The notes under the pieces are model-generated. The model worked only from the letters and a program-made list of their open reading frames with translations, was not told the DNA's origin and ran no database searches. Of a stretch of DNA of 64,000 bases, positions 41,789 to 54,617 are shown in pieces (within the stretch, counting starts at the first letter, position 1; every line of letters starts with the position of its first letter). Source of the stretch: Kingdonia uniflora (taxonomy: Eukaryota > Streptophyta > Magnoliopsida > Ranunculales > Circaeasteraceae); assembly GCA_014058105.1 (NCBI GenBank), contig JACGCM010001655.1, positions 1,178,001 through 1,242,000 on the forward strand, given 5' to 3'. The translations under genes were made by a program, and so were the position numbers.

Positions 41789-44700
41789 CTATAGTTTAAA
41801 GTAAAGGAGTGAATGTGTTGATATATAACATAATGATATTTAGTAAATGTGAAATTAGAAATGTGAAAAAAACCAAATGAGGATACATTAACTTGCAGAA
41901 AATAAATCCAAAAACATGACAAAAGGAAGAAACAAAATAACTCGGTTTAAGATCTATATTGAATGGGTATTGAACATATTTTTTTGTAGTAACTAACTGA
42001 ACTATATCCCTTTTGACAACCAGTATAAAGATAAGCAAAAACAAAGAAGAATGTGGAAGATTCTGGATAGCTTCTTACTCCACTAGAAAAAATTGATTTG
42101 GCCGAACATAGTAATGCCCGATTGTGAGTGACCTAATAAGAGATCTACAAATATGACGAAAAGAGATCCTAGCTAGACAAGAATAGAGGGTTGTAGCCAC
42201 GAAAAAGGGAAAATTAAGAGTATTAATTCGAGATAATCATTTGTAAGATAAAACAATATGCATTATTTGTTAAATCTCATGCCAAAGAGGGAAATAATGA
42301 AAAGAAACAAGCGTTAGAATTAACTTACCTTCTAAAAAAGGAAAAGTTTATTGTACTCTAATGGAATGATTACTGATTCATCTTTAGTAGTCTTGCTTTT
42401 CATAATTAGGAATCTGAAAATGCATGAATGAAGTTATCCTCATAATAGAAAATCACTTTATATAGCTGATTAAATAGAATATATGGCAAGCAACCTAATA
42501 TGAACATTGGCAGATAAAATAAAAATCTATGACTGATAAAATTGGAATCAAACTATATAAGAGCAAAAGATAAAATGTATTCCAATTCAAGTTGAAAAAG
42601 AAATACAAGCAAACTTTATAGGAAGGGCATCCAAAAGCCTAAATCATAAAAGCCCAAAACACCATTATTAGCAACATGATGTGTGTAAGAAAACTCTTCT
42701 TGTCCAATTCAACTCTGATAAGCTTAATAGACTTAAAATTTAAGACCATGTTCTCAGTTATCTTGTATTATCCTCCAAAATCTATCATCCACTATACAAG
42801 CTATAGGGTTTTGGCATAATTCAAGGGCAGTCTTGACAATTTTGGCGATTAGAAGAGGTCGGTAAGTAAGGGCTAGATTTTAGAGATCCTACCTCGTAAC
42901 TCCATGGTACATAGATGCTCACCGTGAGAACCAACTATTTTTCCCACAATCCAATAACGTATATGATTAATACTAGAAATCCATCTCACTTGGAGTCATA
43001 TTTTAAAATTAAAAGATACTAATTACTGACAAGACATTGCACGTATTATGACCTTCAAAAAGTTGTGATATACACCTGTTTGGTCTTGTGTTTCATCTCA
43101 TTCAACTTTTTCTCATAGTTGATAACCTGAAAAACCAAACGAAAACAACACATATGAGATTATAGACAATCCAATTTGATGCATCAACATGATTAAATAT
43201 TTGCACACAAATCAATAAACATTTAAGACTGGTTACATGAAAGTTTGTTGTTATAGTTGAACCAATACTTTAATGCAGCCAAATCAAAAGTCTTTGCAAC
43301 CTTATTTTCTTTGTTGCAACCACCAAAGAAGAAGAATAAATTGATTAATACCAAAGAGGGAAGAAAAAAAACTAGGTAATTTTGAAAGGTTTTAAGTTAT
43401 AAAGAAACTGCCTATTAGTACAACTATAGGAATTAAACTTTCAAAAAATTGAAATAACTATGGATAAAAACTTACTAGTCATAGATGCAATTTAAGATGC
43501 CAATATCATGAACTAGTTTGGTAGCAAATAAATAGTGTGCACACATGAACGTCATGGCTGCATACATAAACACTTGTACGGTATAGTTTTAGTTTTTACT
43601 ATGCTGCAAGCTAAAAGGACAGACTCTGAAAACTAAGATATAACTCATAATAAATAGTTTGAAGCTACTAGCCCCTTAATACTTCGCCTCAAGCTTGAAT
43701 CCTAAGAAACATTTTGACAAATTAGCTAAAAGCTCATATATAGCCATAGTAGACGAGTTAAACATGATGTTGTAACCTTGTTATATATATACACTAAAAC
43801 ATACAGTGGTAAAGGCTAGCAATGTTAACTCTTGGGGACCTTTTATTTTATTTTTTAATCCCCAAAGAACACGATGAATTTTCTATTTATTGCCCAAATT
43901 AAATTTTAGAATACAATTTCTAGCCTCTACAACAAGACATGTACATGTAAACCTCAACCTACACGGCATACGATGCTACTAAAAATAACATCCCAGATAG
44001 CAAACAAGTAAAGAAATAAATAGTAGAAGACACTCGTTCATACCCAGGACATACTAAAATTGGCTAAACATTCTGAAGAAGCCTGAATCTGTTGCCTTTT
44101 CACCATAATCCAATGAACTTCCACTAGCGCCTCCAAATACTCCAATTGATTAAGATCGTTACTGTATAGAATCTGAACAAATAGAAGAGCAGATCCGTGT
44201 AAAATGGATATTGGAAACATGAGAAAGAAAGATTAAAGGAAATGGGGAGCTCAACAGTTGAGGAGTCAGGACTCATAGAAAGCAGCATGTAGAAATTTCA
44301 ATATGTCGAATGTGTTAGGATCGAAGAACTAATTTAGATAGAAAAGACTGTTAAATGATTCTTTATTAGATATTAAGTGTAACGATTCCTTCTTGCACCT
44401 CAAGATAGTTGGATCACATAATTTACTGGAGACAAGAATGAGCTCGATGTGGTAGAGTTATTTCTAAAGATTGTTGTTATCTTGGATAGGATGACTATAC
44501 TTAATCTCATTATACTTTTGAAGATTGTTGTTGTCTTGGAGAGGGTTTAACCTTTATTTTGCATAACCATCTCATGATTTATGTATACCTTAGTAAAACA
44601 AACAAAAATTTAGTCTAAAATATAAGGGAACCCCAATTTCAGATGATACCTTATGAATATAAACTAGGATAGCAAATCTCTGTGTCGCAACTCGCGAGTT

Positions 44701-44989
44701 GTTGAAACCATGTCTATAATACAGATCAATAAAAATAAATCTTGCCATAAAAAGTATTGATAATTATACCTAAAACAACTATTGCAGAAAATCAAACGGT
44801 TAGAAATCAACTCATAAAGGCCTTTACGATCTCTGTGTTGCTTTAAAAGGTATTTATGATCTAAATCATGAACCGGTTGATTTTGGCCTTAGAAGCAAAC
44901 ATCTCAATAACTGTCTCTATCAATCGATACCTGAACAAAGGGTAATCGAAATAAAAAGCTAAAATCATGAGAAAGATTTAGAAAACAAG
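41789..44989. other. AT-rich stretch between the transporter exon and D2
   Basis: No recognised gene. Minus-strand exon-like segments bounded by AG and GT stand at about 43131-43082 (VINYEKKLNEMKHKTKQ), 42405-42340 (KSKTTKDESVIIPLEYN) and 44180-44038 (LNQLEYLEALVEVHW and following). They are not adjacent in any protein I recognise. CACTAGAAAAAATTGA at 42081 could be a left CACTA tip. Confidence 0.35.
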
Positions 44990-45219
44990 GGTTTTATTGT
45001 TTAATTCTCACATACATAGTTAAAGAACCTTTAAAGAAAGGCTTAATTTCCCTATATTTCTACCAAAACCAACATAAAAACCCTTCCCACTTATTGCTTC
45101 AGCCAAATCTGATCGATCATAGGTAGTAAATCAAAGAGTGTACTTAAGAGTGGATGATCAATCTTTCTTGCAAATTATGTGCTTTAGAGGAAATAGAGAG
45201 GAGATAAGCAATGGAGGTA

Positions 45220-46355
45220 AAACACGACAGAGAGATACTTAGAGAGAGAAAGAGAGAGAGAAAGAGGTGTACCTGTGAATCACTGATTGAAACAAACTCT
45301 AAGAAATTGAACTGATCGATAAAAATTAATAAGTCTGAGAACAATGCACCGATTGAAATCAATTGAAATCAGTTTCTAAACACTCAAATTAGAGAGAGCT
45401 CAAATTAAAGTTTTGCTTATTCAAATTGATCGAGAGAAGGAGAGAAAACGTGTAAAAGGTGAAGTTTTGTTTTATGAAATACCTAGATCGAGTAGAGAGA
45501 AGAGAGAATAAAGGGGATTTTATCTTTTGATTTTGCGTATTGCGTACTTAGAGCAGAAAACATGGCGGGAGCTAAAACATTTAAACAATATTTTTTGCCA
45601 CAGATTTGTCCTTTTTGCCACAGCTTTTCTTAACACAGACCTTGATGTTAGATGCTTATTTTGGTACATACACTTTTGGCCACTACTATAGCCTATTAGC
45701 CATAATAAAACTTGTAGTAGTCTGCCACAGATAAAACTATGGCAAAAACTACAAGCCATCAGTGGCTATTGCCACTTTTTCTTGTAGTGTGACCAATTGA
45801 GCAATTTCATATCTGAGAACTTGAACTGATGGATTTAAATCAACAACTTGAGATTTGTAACAAATTGAGTACAATACAACAATTGAAATCAAATTTAAAA
45901 TATTTGAATTGATTAGAAACAAACAATAACCAAAATGAGATTAAAGATTTGTTATACTCGAATTGATTAGAAGCAAACAATAACCAAAATCAGATTAAAG
46001 ATTTGCTTAACAAATCGAGGAGAGAGAGGTGAAGATGGTAAAGTTTTTGTTTATGAAATTCTGAGTAGAGAAACGAGAACAAAGGGGTTTCTATCTTTTG
46101 ATTTTGCTGTATACTACAGCGGGAAACAGAGGCTGGGGTTAAAACATTTCGCTGTAGTATTTTGCCACAAATTTGAGTATTTAGCAATGATTTTTTTTAA
46201 CATAGACCCTTGACTTTATTATCTTATTTGGCTGATAAACCTTTGGTTACTGCAATAGGCTATTAGTCACGATAAAACTTGTGGTACTCTGTCACTGATA
46301 GAGCATTGGCAAAAGTAAAAGCTATCAGTGGCCATTACCCATTTTTCTTGTAGTG
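45220..46355. repeat. Tandemly repeated CACTA-like right ends in D2
   Basis: Two related units end at 45788 and 46355, each with ATCAGTGGC...TTTTTCTTGTAGTG. The sequence after 45789 repeats the type of sequence upstream of 45436 (ATTGAAATCAA, AACAAAGGGGTTT/ATAAAGGGGATTT, TATCTTTTGATTTTGC). D1 has a single such end. Confidence 0.65.
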
Positions 46356-47805
46356 CCAATTAACTGGGTAACCAATAGATAGACAATAACAATGAAAGGC
46401 ATGAGAGTATTGAATACCTCCATCACCAAAATTCTCCCACACTCAACCACAAAAACCCTACAAAACATCATACACATTATCAACCCAATACGTTTAATAA
46501 CACTCACCAACACTTTAAACTTTTGATTCCCATCTTTCTCCAATGTACATCAGAAAGTATAAATTTTAGGAATCGTCTATTTTGTGGTTACTAGAGATAA
46601 ACAAAAACTAGCAATGCAACAAATCATAAACTATCAATTATGTAAATCACCAAGAGTAGCAATAATAAAGAAATTAGGGTTTTAGTTTTAGGGATGTGAT
46701 CGTGTATTGGGGTTTATCACATTCGCAGAGAATTGATAGAGGATTGATTATGGCGAAGGGGAGTTAACTTGTGTGCATGAAATTGGGCATTTTCATTTTC
46801 ATTTTCATTTACGTTAACTATATGGGACGACCATGTCCAACAGTCCCTAAACTTATACAATTAGGGATGCCCAAATCCAACAGTCCCTAGACTTATATTA
46901 TGAAGGGCATAGTAATTCTTTTGGTCTCATAAACTACAATATTAGAGACTGATTCAAAACTATCCCACATATTTGATTATTTTAGACAAATTTTTCTCTG
47001 TCTCAAATATCTTGTCCCTAATAATCATTTTTGTCGTAGAGTCCCCTTGTGACATGGTAAACAAAAGTGGGGTATGTGATTGGAATTAAATTTGGAATTG
47101 CGATTGGTTATGGTAGAGGTATGAAGTGAATTGTAATGATGGGCGTTAAGAGAATGGTGGGTTTGACAGTATTAAGTTATTACTACTGGTGCTGGAGTTT
47201 GCCATTTGGGATTATGTAACCAGGTTCAATTCTCTTCTCTTCTGCTAACTTCACTTCTAATAACTTCTCTTCTACAAAAATAGGTTAGAGGAAAAAAAAG
47301 TAGCCAGGTTCATCTCAGCCCACCATAATGGAAAAGAGGACTTCAAAACACTGCGCAGTAATTAAGATTACGCGATTTTTATTTTAATGTGGGCAGCCCA
47401 CACTCAGTTGAGTTCTGACAATACCAGTTAAGCCAACTCATACTCCTTTTTTATCTATTGGAAGGCATTTAGGTTTGGTCTGACAAAAACAAACCCAACC
47501 AAAACTCATTTTCCAACTACTAGATATGATCTTACTTTTTTGTTTAAATTTTAGTAGATGAGTATGTTATCAGACATTATAAACTTGAATATATCAACCA
47601 GTACAGTTACATCAAAAAATATTTCAAGATATATTATTTAAATTTAAGCAATATATTAGCTGATAATTCATATCTGACATCTGGGTTTTTAGATGAATAG
47701 GTCTACTATTCAGTATTTTAAATCATGATTGAAGCATAGTTGAATGTAAAACTAATGTGTTCATGCTTGTATTGGAAAATTTCAAGGAATAAGAATCTAA
47801 CACAC

Positions 47806-48185
47806 TTGATGAACAACTTTCAGCCCGGCTACGCGAGCTTGAAGCACAAGCTCCTTTGGGAATATACCCCAAAATACCTAAAATAGTACAACCTTTTTAT
47901 CCAGTATAACCTTCAGATATTCATCGTGTGGAAATGTAAGAACAACGCCAATACCAAATGGTTTATCGATCAATATTCTCATCTTCCTTATTAGTTCCCG
48001 AGTACTCCGGCGACTCCTATCAAATGAAAATTGGAAGAGGTTAATAATGTCAATGCAAACAATTTAAATTAATGAAAATACATGAGAACTACACTGATAG
48101 CTCTATACATTAAACTTTTAACTTATTTGACTGGAGACACCTGAAACTAATCCTACAATGGAAAGTTGACTAATTATAATAAAAT
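47806..48185 (-). pseudogene. Nitronate monooxygenase-like gene remnant (D2)
   Basis: Exon 48016-47806 reads ESPEY, frameshift, LIRKMRILIDKPFGIGVV, TFPHDEYLKVILDKKVVLF, stop for Gln, VFWGIFPKELVLQARVAG, then VHQV. It is better preserved at its 3' end than D1 (FPKELVLQARVAGLKV). The piece 48185-48141 is cut by the T LTR exactly as in D1. The shared stop at the Gln codon shows the gene was already dead before duplication. Confidence 0.85.
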
Positions 48186-48853
48186 TGTAATAGACAACTC
48201 GATTTGGTCGAACTTAGACTTACCCAGGTCGACCCAGACCAAGAACCCTACCAATAAAAGACAAAATAGCATGACACAATGATAAACCATGAGTACGATT
48301 GGCCATGAATGTCATCATTTGAAGACAAATGTACGACACAATAATCGACCACGAGTATGATCAATCTTGAAGGTAATTACTAGAACACCAAAGAGTACGA
48401 CATGATGGTCAACCTTGAAGGTCATCATTAGATGACAAAAGACAAAACTATAGAATCAACCTTATCCTTGACCTGATCAAGCTTGCTATATGAGCATCAT
48501 TCCAGCAGAAGACAACTGTAAAGTAAAATCAAATTGTGGAAAACAATAAGAGAATGGATATTAATGCAATTTTACCTTCTAGGGAATTACCTCCCTATAG
48601 CCTATAAAAAAAGGAGGCAAGGTACTAGAGAGGGCTAGATATTCCCCCCCCCCCCCCCATAATTTTAGAGCATTTATCTCGACCTTGAAATACCACAAAT
48701 ATATATCATACTATATTAAAATCCTCTACTGAGGTCGTGGAACACCCCATTCATAGGACTTCATGTAATTATTGCATGTTATTATCTTGTTTAACCCTTG
48801 AATAGACCTTAGAGTAAGGTCGATTCTATTCAACCCAGAATCACGCCCTTACA
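48186..48853 (+). repeat. LTR of Tat-like element T (D2)
   Basis: 668 bp, TGTAATAGAC to CGCCCTTACA, followed by the same primer site. It differs from D1 by a C-run of about 15 at 48645-48659 and by about 45 bp near its end (GTCGATTCTATTCAACCC) lost in D1. Confidence 0.85.
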
Positions 48854-48924
48854 TTTGGCATCGTCTATACTCAACAACCCCCCACATTTAAAGACACTAA
48901 CATCAAATCACAGTTCTTAAGCAC

Positions 48925-49613
48925 CTTTTTAATTGCCCTGAACCTTTGATCTACCAAAACTCTTAACTAAGATTGACGGTCGATCTAATTATAAAGCTCT
49001 TCGGCAGCTCTCAACTAAGCCCAATGGTCGACTACATCAACAAGCTCTTCCACAAATTTAAATTGAGTTCAACGGCCGACCATATCATTAAACTATTCCC
49101 TAGCTCTCAATTAAGATCGACAGTTGACCACATCAGTAAGTTCTTCCACAACTCTCAATTAAGCTCGAAGGTCAACAACATCATCAAGCTCTTCTGAAGC
49201 TCTCAATTAAGCTCGACGGCCGACCATAACAAAATGCGTTTCCGCTACTCTTAACTAAGCTCGACGGTCGACCACATTACCTAGCTCCTCTGCATCTCTC
49301 AATTAAGCTCGATGGTCAGCCACATTATCAAGCTCATTCATCAACACCCAACTAAGATCGATGGTAGACCACATTAAAAAACTCTTCTACAGTTCTCAAT
49401 TAACCTCGATGGACGATTACCTTATCAAGTTCTTTTGGCAGTTCTCAGCTAAGCTCGACGGTCAACCATATTATTAAGTTCTTCTGCATCTCTTAATTAA
49501 GCTCGATAGTTGACCACATCATCAAGCTCTTCTGCAGCTCTTAATTAAGTTTGATGGAAGATCACATTATCAAGCTCTTTGGTAGCTCTCAACTAAACTC
49601 GATTGTCGACCAC
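48925..49613 (+). repeat. 48-bp minisatellite in D2
   Basis: About 14 units like those in D1; an open frame at 48973-49197 again gives LSSTADHIIKLFPSSQL-type 16-residue repeats. Ends at the Athila-like LTR L2. Confidence 0.9.
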
Positions 49614-50067
49614 TGATAAGAGGATTTTTGGTGTCCTCTAATAAAATACCCACTCAAAGTACGATTATCGAATTGTAGCACGGATGAGTGGGATCAAATC
49701 CACAAGGAGGTTTGGGGAAAAAAATACATTCTAGGCCGAATAAGGTTTTAATGAGATCGATGGAAAAGAAAGAAATAAAGTAAGCAATTAACAAGAGAAT
49801 AGCTACAACAAGAATTTGGCCCAACCAAATCAATATAGTTATCCTGTAGTTTTACTAGGCAGATAATTTATATAAAAAATCCTTGGTAAGGCATTTTTGA
49901 TGTAAATGAGAAACCAAAATCCATTGTTAGGCATCTAGGATTTGGTCATAATATGTTAGCCTAAATTCGATATGTAGCAGAAATTCTTCCAACTATGGTT
50001 AAGCTTGGTGAAATCTCTTCTAACGAGTCCACTTCATTTTTGCCCTAAAAACCGGTTTAATGGTTAT
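49614..50067 (-). repeat. Athila-like LTR L2, left part
   Basis: TGATAAGAGG start as in L1. Broken at 50067 by copy C; the target duplication GTTAT is 50063-50067. The uninterrupted form reads TTTAATGGTTATAA in L1 and L3. Confidence 0.88.
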
Positions 50068-50439
50068 TGTAATGGCCAAATTTTGTAAGCTCAAAATTGT
50101 TTAGAATTCGCTATCACACCAATGAACCTGTAATAATATTCTAATGGAAAATAAGAAACGAAAAAAGTGATTTTAACGTGGAAAACCTCTAAATAGGTAA
50201 AAAACCACGACCTCGTGTGGAAGATTTTTGTGAAAGTATCTTTATTGCTTAAGGTGGATATCTTTATTACAAGCAATCTCTAAATATAAAATGTTTTTAA
50301 CCTTGTAACTAAAAAGTTTTTAATATTTGCTGAGAATTACGAATCAATAGATTCTTACTGAAGGGTAAAGCATGGCTAACATCCCATCAACAAAAAAAAT
50401 ATCCATTATAATATGACATGAAAATAAATAGTATCTATC

Positions 50440-51090
50440 GCAGACATAGTGAAATAGATGAAAGCTAGTATGACTTTTGCCTTATCTTACGTCTAGTGGG
50501 GCCTTTGATATAAAACAAGTTTTACATTTGTTCCAATCGCAGAAATAGGTTGAGTTAAACCAAATTGAATTTTGATTTAACTATAGAAATATTGCAGACA
50601 TATTGAAAGAGATGAAGAGCTAGTATTACCTTTGCCTTATCTTATGCCTGTTTGAGTCTTAAATATGAAACAAGTTTCTACATTTGTATCAATCGCAGAG
50701 ATTGATTGAGTTAAACCAGGTTGAATTTTGATTTAACTATAAAAATATTGTAGACATATTGAAAGAGATGAAGGCTAGTATTACCTTTGCCTTATCTTAT
50801 GCCTATTTGAGTCTTTGATATAAAACAAGTTTCTACATTTGTTTCAATCGCAGAGATTGATTGGGTTAAACTAGGTTGAATTTTTATTTAACTATAGAAA
50901 TGTTCCAGACATATTGAAAGAGATGAAGGCTAGTATTACCTTTGCCTTATCTTATGCCTGTTTGAGTCTTTGACACGAAATAAGTTTCTACATTTGTTTC
51001 AAATGTAGAGATTTAGTGAAGTCAGCCAAACCAAGTGTTATCCTTGATTTAACTGGTATATGATCGATTGAAGCTAGTATATGATCTATG
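50440..51090. repeat. About 157-bp tandem repeats downstream of integrase, copy C
   Basis: GAGATGAAGGCTAGTATTACC-type motifs recur near 50458, 50611, 50768 and 50926 with 153-158 bp spacing. Same family as copy A 4850-5530; the later C units resemble each other more than they resemble A. Confidence 0.85.
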
Positions 51091-51289
51091 CATTAATCTG
51101 CAAAATGTGGTTGAATCTACGTAAGTAGAGAGATGTTGTAAAGAACTTGAAAGTTTCATTGATTGGCTCATAATTTACATTGAATGGAGATGAAAATCTC
51201 ACTTTTGGATTTGAGAAAACAAAAAAAAATGTGATGGAAATGAAGTGGTAAGGTGCTTAACAATAGCATCGTTTCAGTCGCCTAGTGTT

Positions 51290-52300
51290 TTAAGGATTTG
51301 AAATGGGGATTCCCTCTTCTGTCATGAGATGATATGATCCCAGGCCTGAGAGACCTGTGATAATGAATGGACCCTCCCATTTATCGGCTAATTTTCTAGC
51401 GTGAGGCTCTTTAGAATATTGTGGAATCTCTTTGAGGACGAGATAATCAATTTGAAAGGTATGGCTCCTGACTCGGCTGCTGTACGACCTGGCTAGCATA
51501 TGATGATATCGATATAGCTTAGCGATGGCGCGTTTCCTGGTATCATCAATCATATTAAGGTTACAAGCCAATTTAAACTTATTTTCCTCGTCACTCTACT
51601 CGTGATCTCGAACTGGATGATGGTATTCAGAAGGAATGACGGCCTCAGTGCCATAGGCAAGGAGGAATGGGGTGTACCCTGATGACTGTATGAAAGTGGT
51701 ACGATATGCCCATAGGACATGAGGCAATTCTTGAACCCAATTCCTTTTTTCTATGGGTGAAGCCATTTTTTGAGTCCATCCACTATGGTTTTGTTGGTGA
51801 TTTCGGCTTGGCCATTGCCTTGAGGATAGTAAGAATAGGATGGTGAGTAGATGATATTGTGTTGGTTGAGGAAGGTTACAGCTTTTTCTCCCACAAATTG
51901 GGGCCTATTATCTATACGAATTAGGTAGGGGCACCCAAATCGAGTGATGATGTGTTCCCAGATAAAGGAGATGACCTCTTCTTCTTTGGTTTGACATAGT
52001 AGAACTGCTTCTACCCATATCATAAAATAATTGGTAACTATGAGTAGGTGACGGTGGTTACCTGGAGAGTTATGGAATGGCCAGAATACCTTGCTTGCAT
52101 GGAGTTCAAGCGCAGTGGCATGTATTATGTGTCCATACCTTTGGCAGGTGTCGCATCTACGTGAGTACTCCTCTACTTTCTTGTACATGTCAAGCCAGAA
52201 TACTCCTTATATAATAGATTTGTTTGCTAGCGATCGACCTGCGGCATGGGAGCCACAAGTCCCTTCATGTAACTCCCAGAGTAATTCATCTACTTTTATT
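51290..52300 (-). pseudogene. Integrase of copy C
   Basis: Zinc-binding start LHEGTCGSHAAGRSLANK (end of the 52207 frame), then CDTCQRYGH in 52188-51751, the core and the C-terminal part at 51571-51290 (HHMLARSYSSRVRSHTFQ, LADKWEGPFIITGL, GSYHLMTEEG). The first catalytic motif reads LIVTNYFMIWVEA, Asn for Asp; the second (IRIDNRPQFVG) and the Glu (GQAEITNKTI) are kept. Copy A shows the reverse pattern (first kept, second lost), so the losses are independent. Confidence 0.88.
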
Positions 52301-53120
52301 TTGGAGAGGTACTTAAGGTAAGGCCCTGCGACGGAAAGGCGGTATAGCACACTATTCTGATTAGTGTAGCACTTCGAATTGTTGATCAGCTGCCGACGCT
52401 CTTTTGGATATGCTGGGAGTGGTCCATTGCAATTACTATCGACACCGTGGTAGACTAAGAAAGGTTTTTGCCAATCGTTGTCTCCCCCTTTATCACCCCC
52501 AGTGTTGATCGTGCATATAGAAATACGATCAATGCTGGGGGTTGAAATGATTTCGATCTGAAGATATTGAGCTTCGGTACCTAATACACCGACTAGATAT
52601 GCCAAGGAATCAGCGTGTTTATTTTTACCTTGAGGAAGAGGAAGATAATCGAGAGTTTCTTTCGTAAACTTTCTCATCCTATCTACAACGAGGGCTACGT
52701 ATTCGATCATCTTTCCATTTATCTTATATTGCTCAGAGTAATGGTAAACGATGAGTAGTGAATCTGTACAAACTGAGAGTTTTGGAATATCAAGCTCAAG
52801 AGCGAGGTCGAGTCCATGAATGAGAGCTTCATACTCGGTGACATTATTTGAGGCCTCAAAATCTGAGCGGATTGATTTCTCAATTTTGTCATTGGAAGGG
52901 GTAATCAAAATGATTCTGATTCCTGACCCTGCGGGTTCAGCTGATCCATCTGTGAGAAGTATCCACCCTGCTGTAGTGATATATTTGGCTCGCTCGTCAA
53001 ATGGCTTGGGGGTGGATCTTCAGGTGTTTCTTTCATAAGGTCAGGGTCGTTCTCCTCCCACTCGGAGTCCTCCGCGAGGAAATCGGCAATGGCCTAACCC
53101 TTTTTGGAATGACGTTGTTC
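52207..53120 (-). pseudogene. Archaeal-type RNase H and linker of copy C
   Basis: The open frame 52908-52207 (233 codons) begins inside the second RNase H: SIRSDFEASNNVTEYEALIH, GLDLALELDIPKLSVCTDSL, LIVYHYSEQYKINGKMIEY, followed by the linker (YLPLPQGKNKHADSLAYL, the usual Asn-His-Ala-Asp-Leu end of RNase H) and the start of integrase. It is the longest open pol segment in the window. The N-terminal part (53120-52908) is out of frame. Confidence 0.88.
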
Positions 53121-53199
53121 GAGCCTGATATCATGTTCTCCCAAATTGACTAACCACTGTTGCACTCTCCTTGATTTCTCTTTTTTAGATTAAAACACC

Positions 53200-54260
53200 C
53201 TAAGTGGGTAGTTCGTCATGACTTTGATTGATTGAGCTTGGAAGTAGTGCTCGAGTTTCTGTAAAGTATAAACAAGAGTGAGAAGAAGTTTCTCAATTTT
53301 AGAATACCTCATTTTTGCTGGTGTGAGGGTCTTGCGGATGAATTAGACTGACTTTTTAACTTTCCCATCCAAGAAAATGAGAACCGAACAGATAGAATTA
53401 TCTGTGACTGCTAGGTAGATAATCAGTTCCTCATTATCTATTGGAGTACACATTATGGGAGACCTCCCCAAATAGGTTTTGAGATCCTGAAAAGCTGCTT
53501 CACATTCTGGTGTCCAGGTGACCTCTGCATTTGGCTAAACTTTTCCTCGCTTGGTACAACCGCGGAGTAATATGAATAGCCAACGGCAGCGGTTTGAAGA
53601 TTTAGAAACGTAACAGTTGATCGCGGCAATCTTGTCGTCAAGTTTATGAATTTCTTTTGTTTTTCTTGGAGAAGGCGTGTTAAGGAGAGCCTGAATCTGA
53701 TCTGGATCAGCCTCAATCCCCTTTTGCTGATAAGGTGGCCTAAAAAATAGCCAAAATGTACCCCGAATTGATACTTATCAGGGTTGAGACGCATCCTGCA
53801 AGATCGAAGGATGCTGAATATTGTGTTGAGATCTGAGATATGATTGGTTAACTGTACGCTTTGGCACAAGAGATCGTCGATGTAGACTTTAATGACTTTC
53901 CCTAGGTGTACTTTGAACATAATATTCATTAATCGCTGATATGTGGCACCCGTGTTCTTGAGTCTGAAGAGCATGACTTTGTAACAATAAAGACCTCTTT
54001 CAATGATGAAAGTTTCCTTTTCTTGATCTTCTTCTAAAAGTGGAATTTGATAATACCCCGAAGAAGCGTCCATCATAGATAGAAGGTCATGGCCTACTGT
54101 GGAATCGAGGATCTGATGAATGCTGGGAAAACGGAAACTGTCCTTTAGAGTATGTTTGTTCAGATTGCAAAAATCAATGTAAACTCGAACCTTTCCATTT
54201 TTCATTGGGACAACGACAATTTTTCTTTGGCTTCTCGAATAAATCTCACTTTGATCAATT
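53200..54260 (-). pseudogene. Reverse transcriptase and RNase H of copy C
   Basis: The open frame 54205-53453 (250 codons) has VRVYIDFCNLNKHTLKDSF, LLSMMDASSGYYQIPL, a damaged VMLFRLKNTGATYQRL (normally VMPFGLKN), VIKVYIDDLLCQ with intact YIDD, then MRLNPDKYQFGVHFGYFLGH. A frameshift near 53720 moves out of the RNase H frame; remnants reach about 53200. Confidence 0.9.
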
Positions 54261-54617
54261 TCTCGATCTCGGTGTTAACTTCATCTCAAAGACGAGGTGA
54301 TAATCGGCACTATTTCTGTTTGACCACTGTGGCATTGATATTGATGGCCAATCTGTGACATGTCATGGTCGAATTGACCCCAGGCATTTCTTCGATAGAC
54401 TATTTAAAAATATCCTAATTGAGTTGCAAGAACTGAATAAGAGCATTTTTTTTTTCCAAACCAACTTGGTACCAATGAAAGTACATCTGCTTGGTCCATA
54501 AATGTTGATATATTCTATGGGCTCCTTTGTTGATGGTTGATCGCTGAGGTGATCAGCTACCTGTAATTGCTATGCAGCAAATCTATTTAAAGTATCTAGG
54601 ATAGAAAATATGGTATT

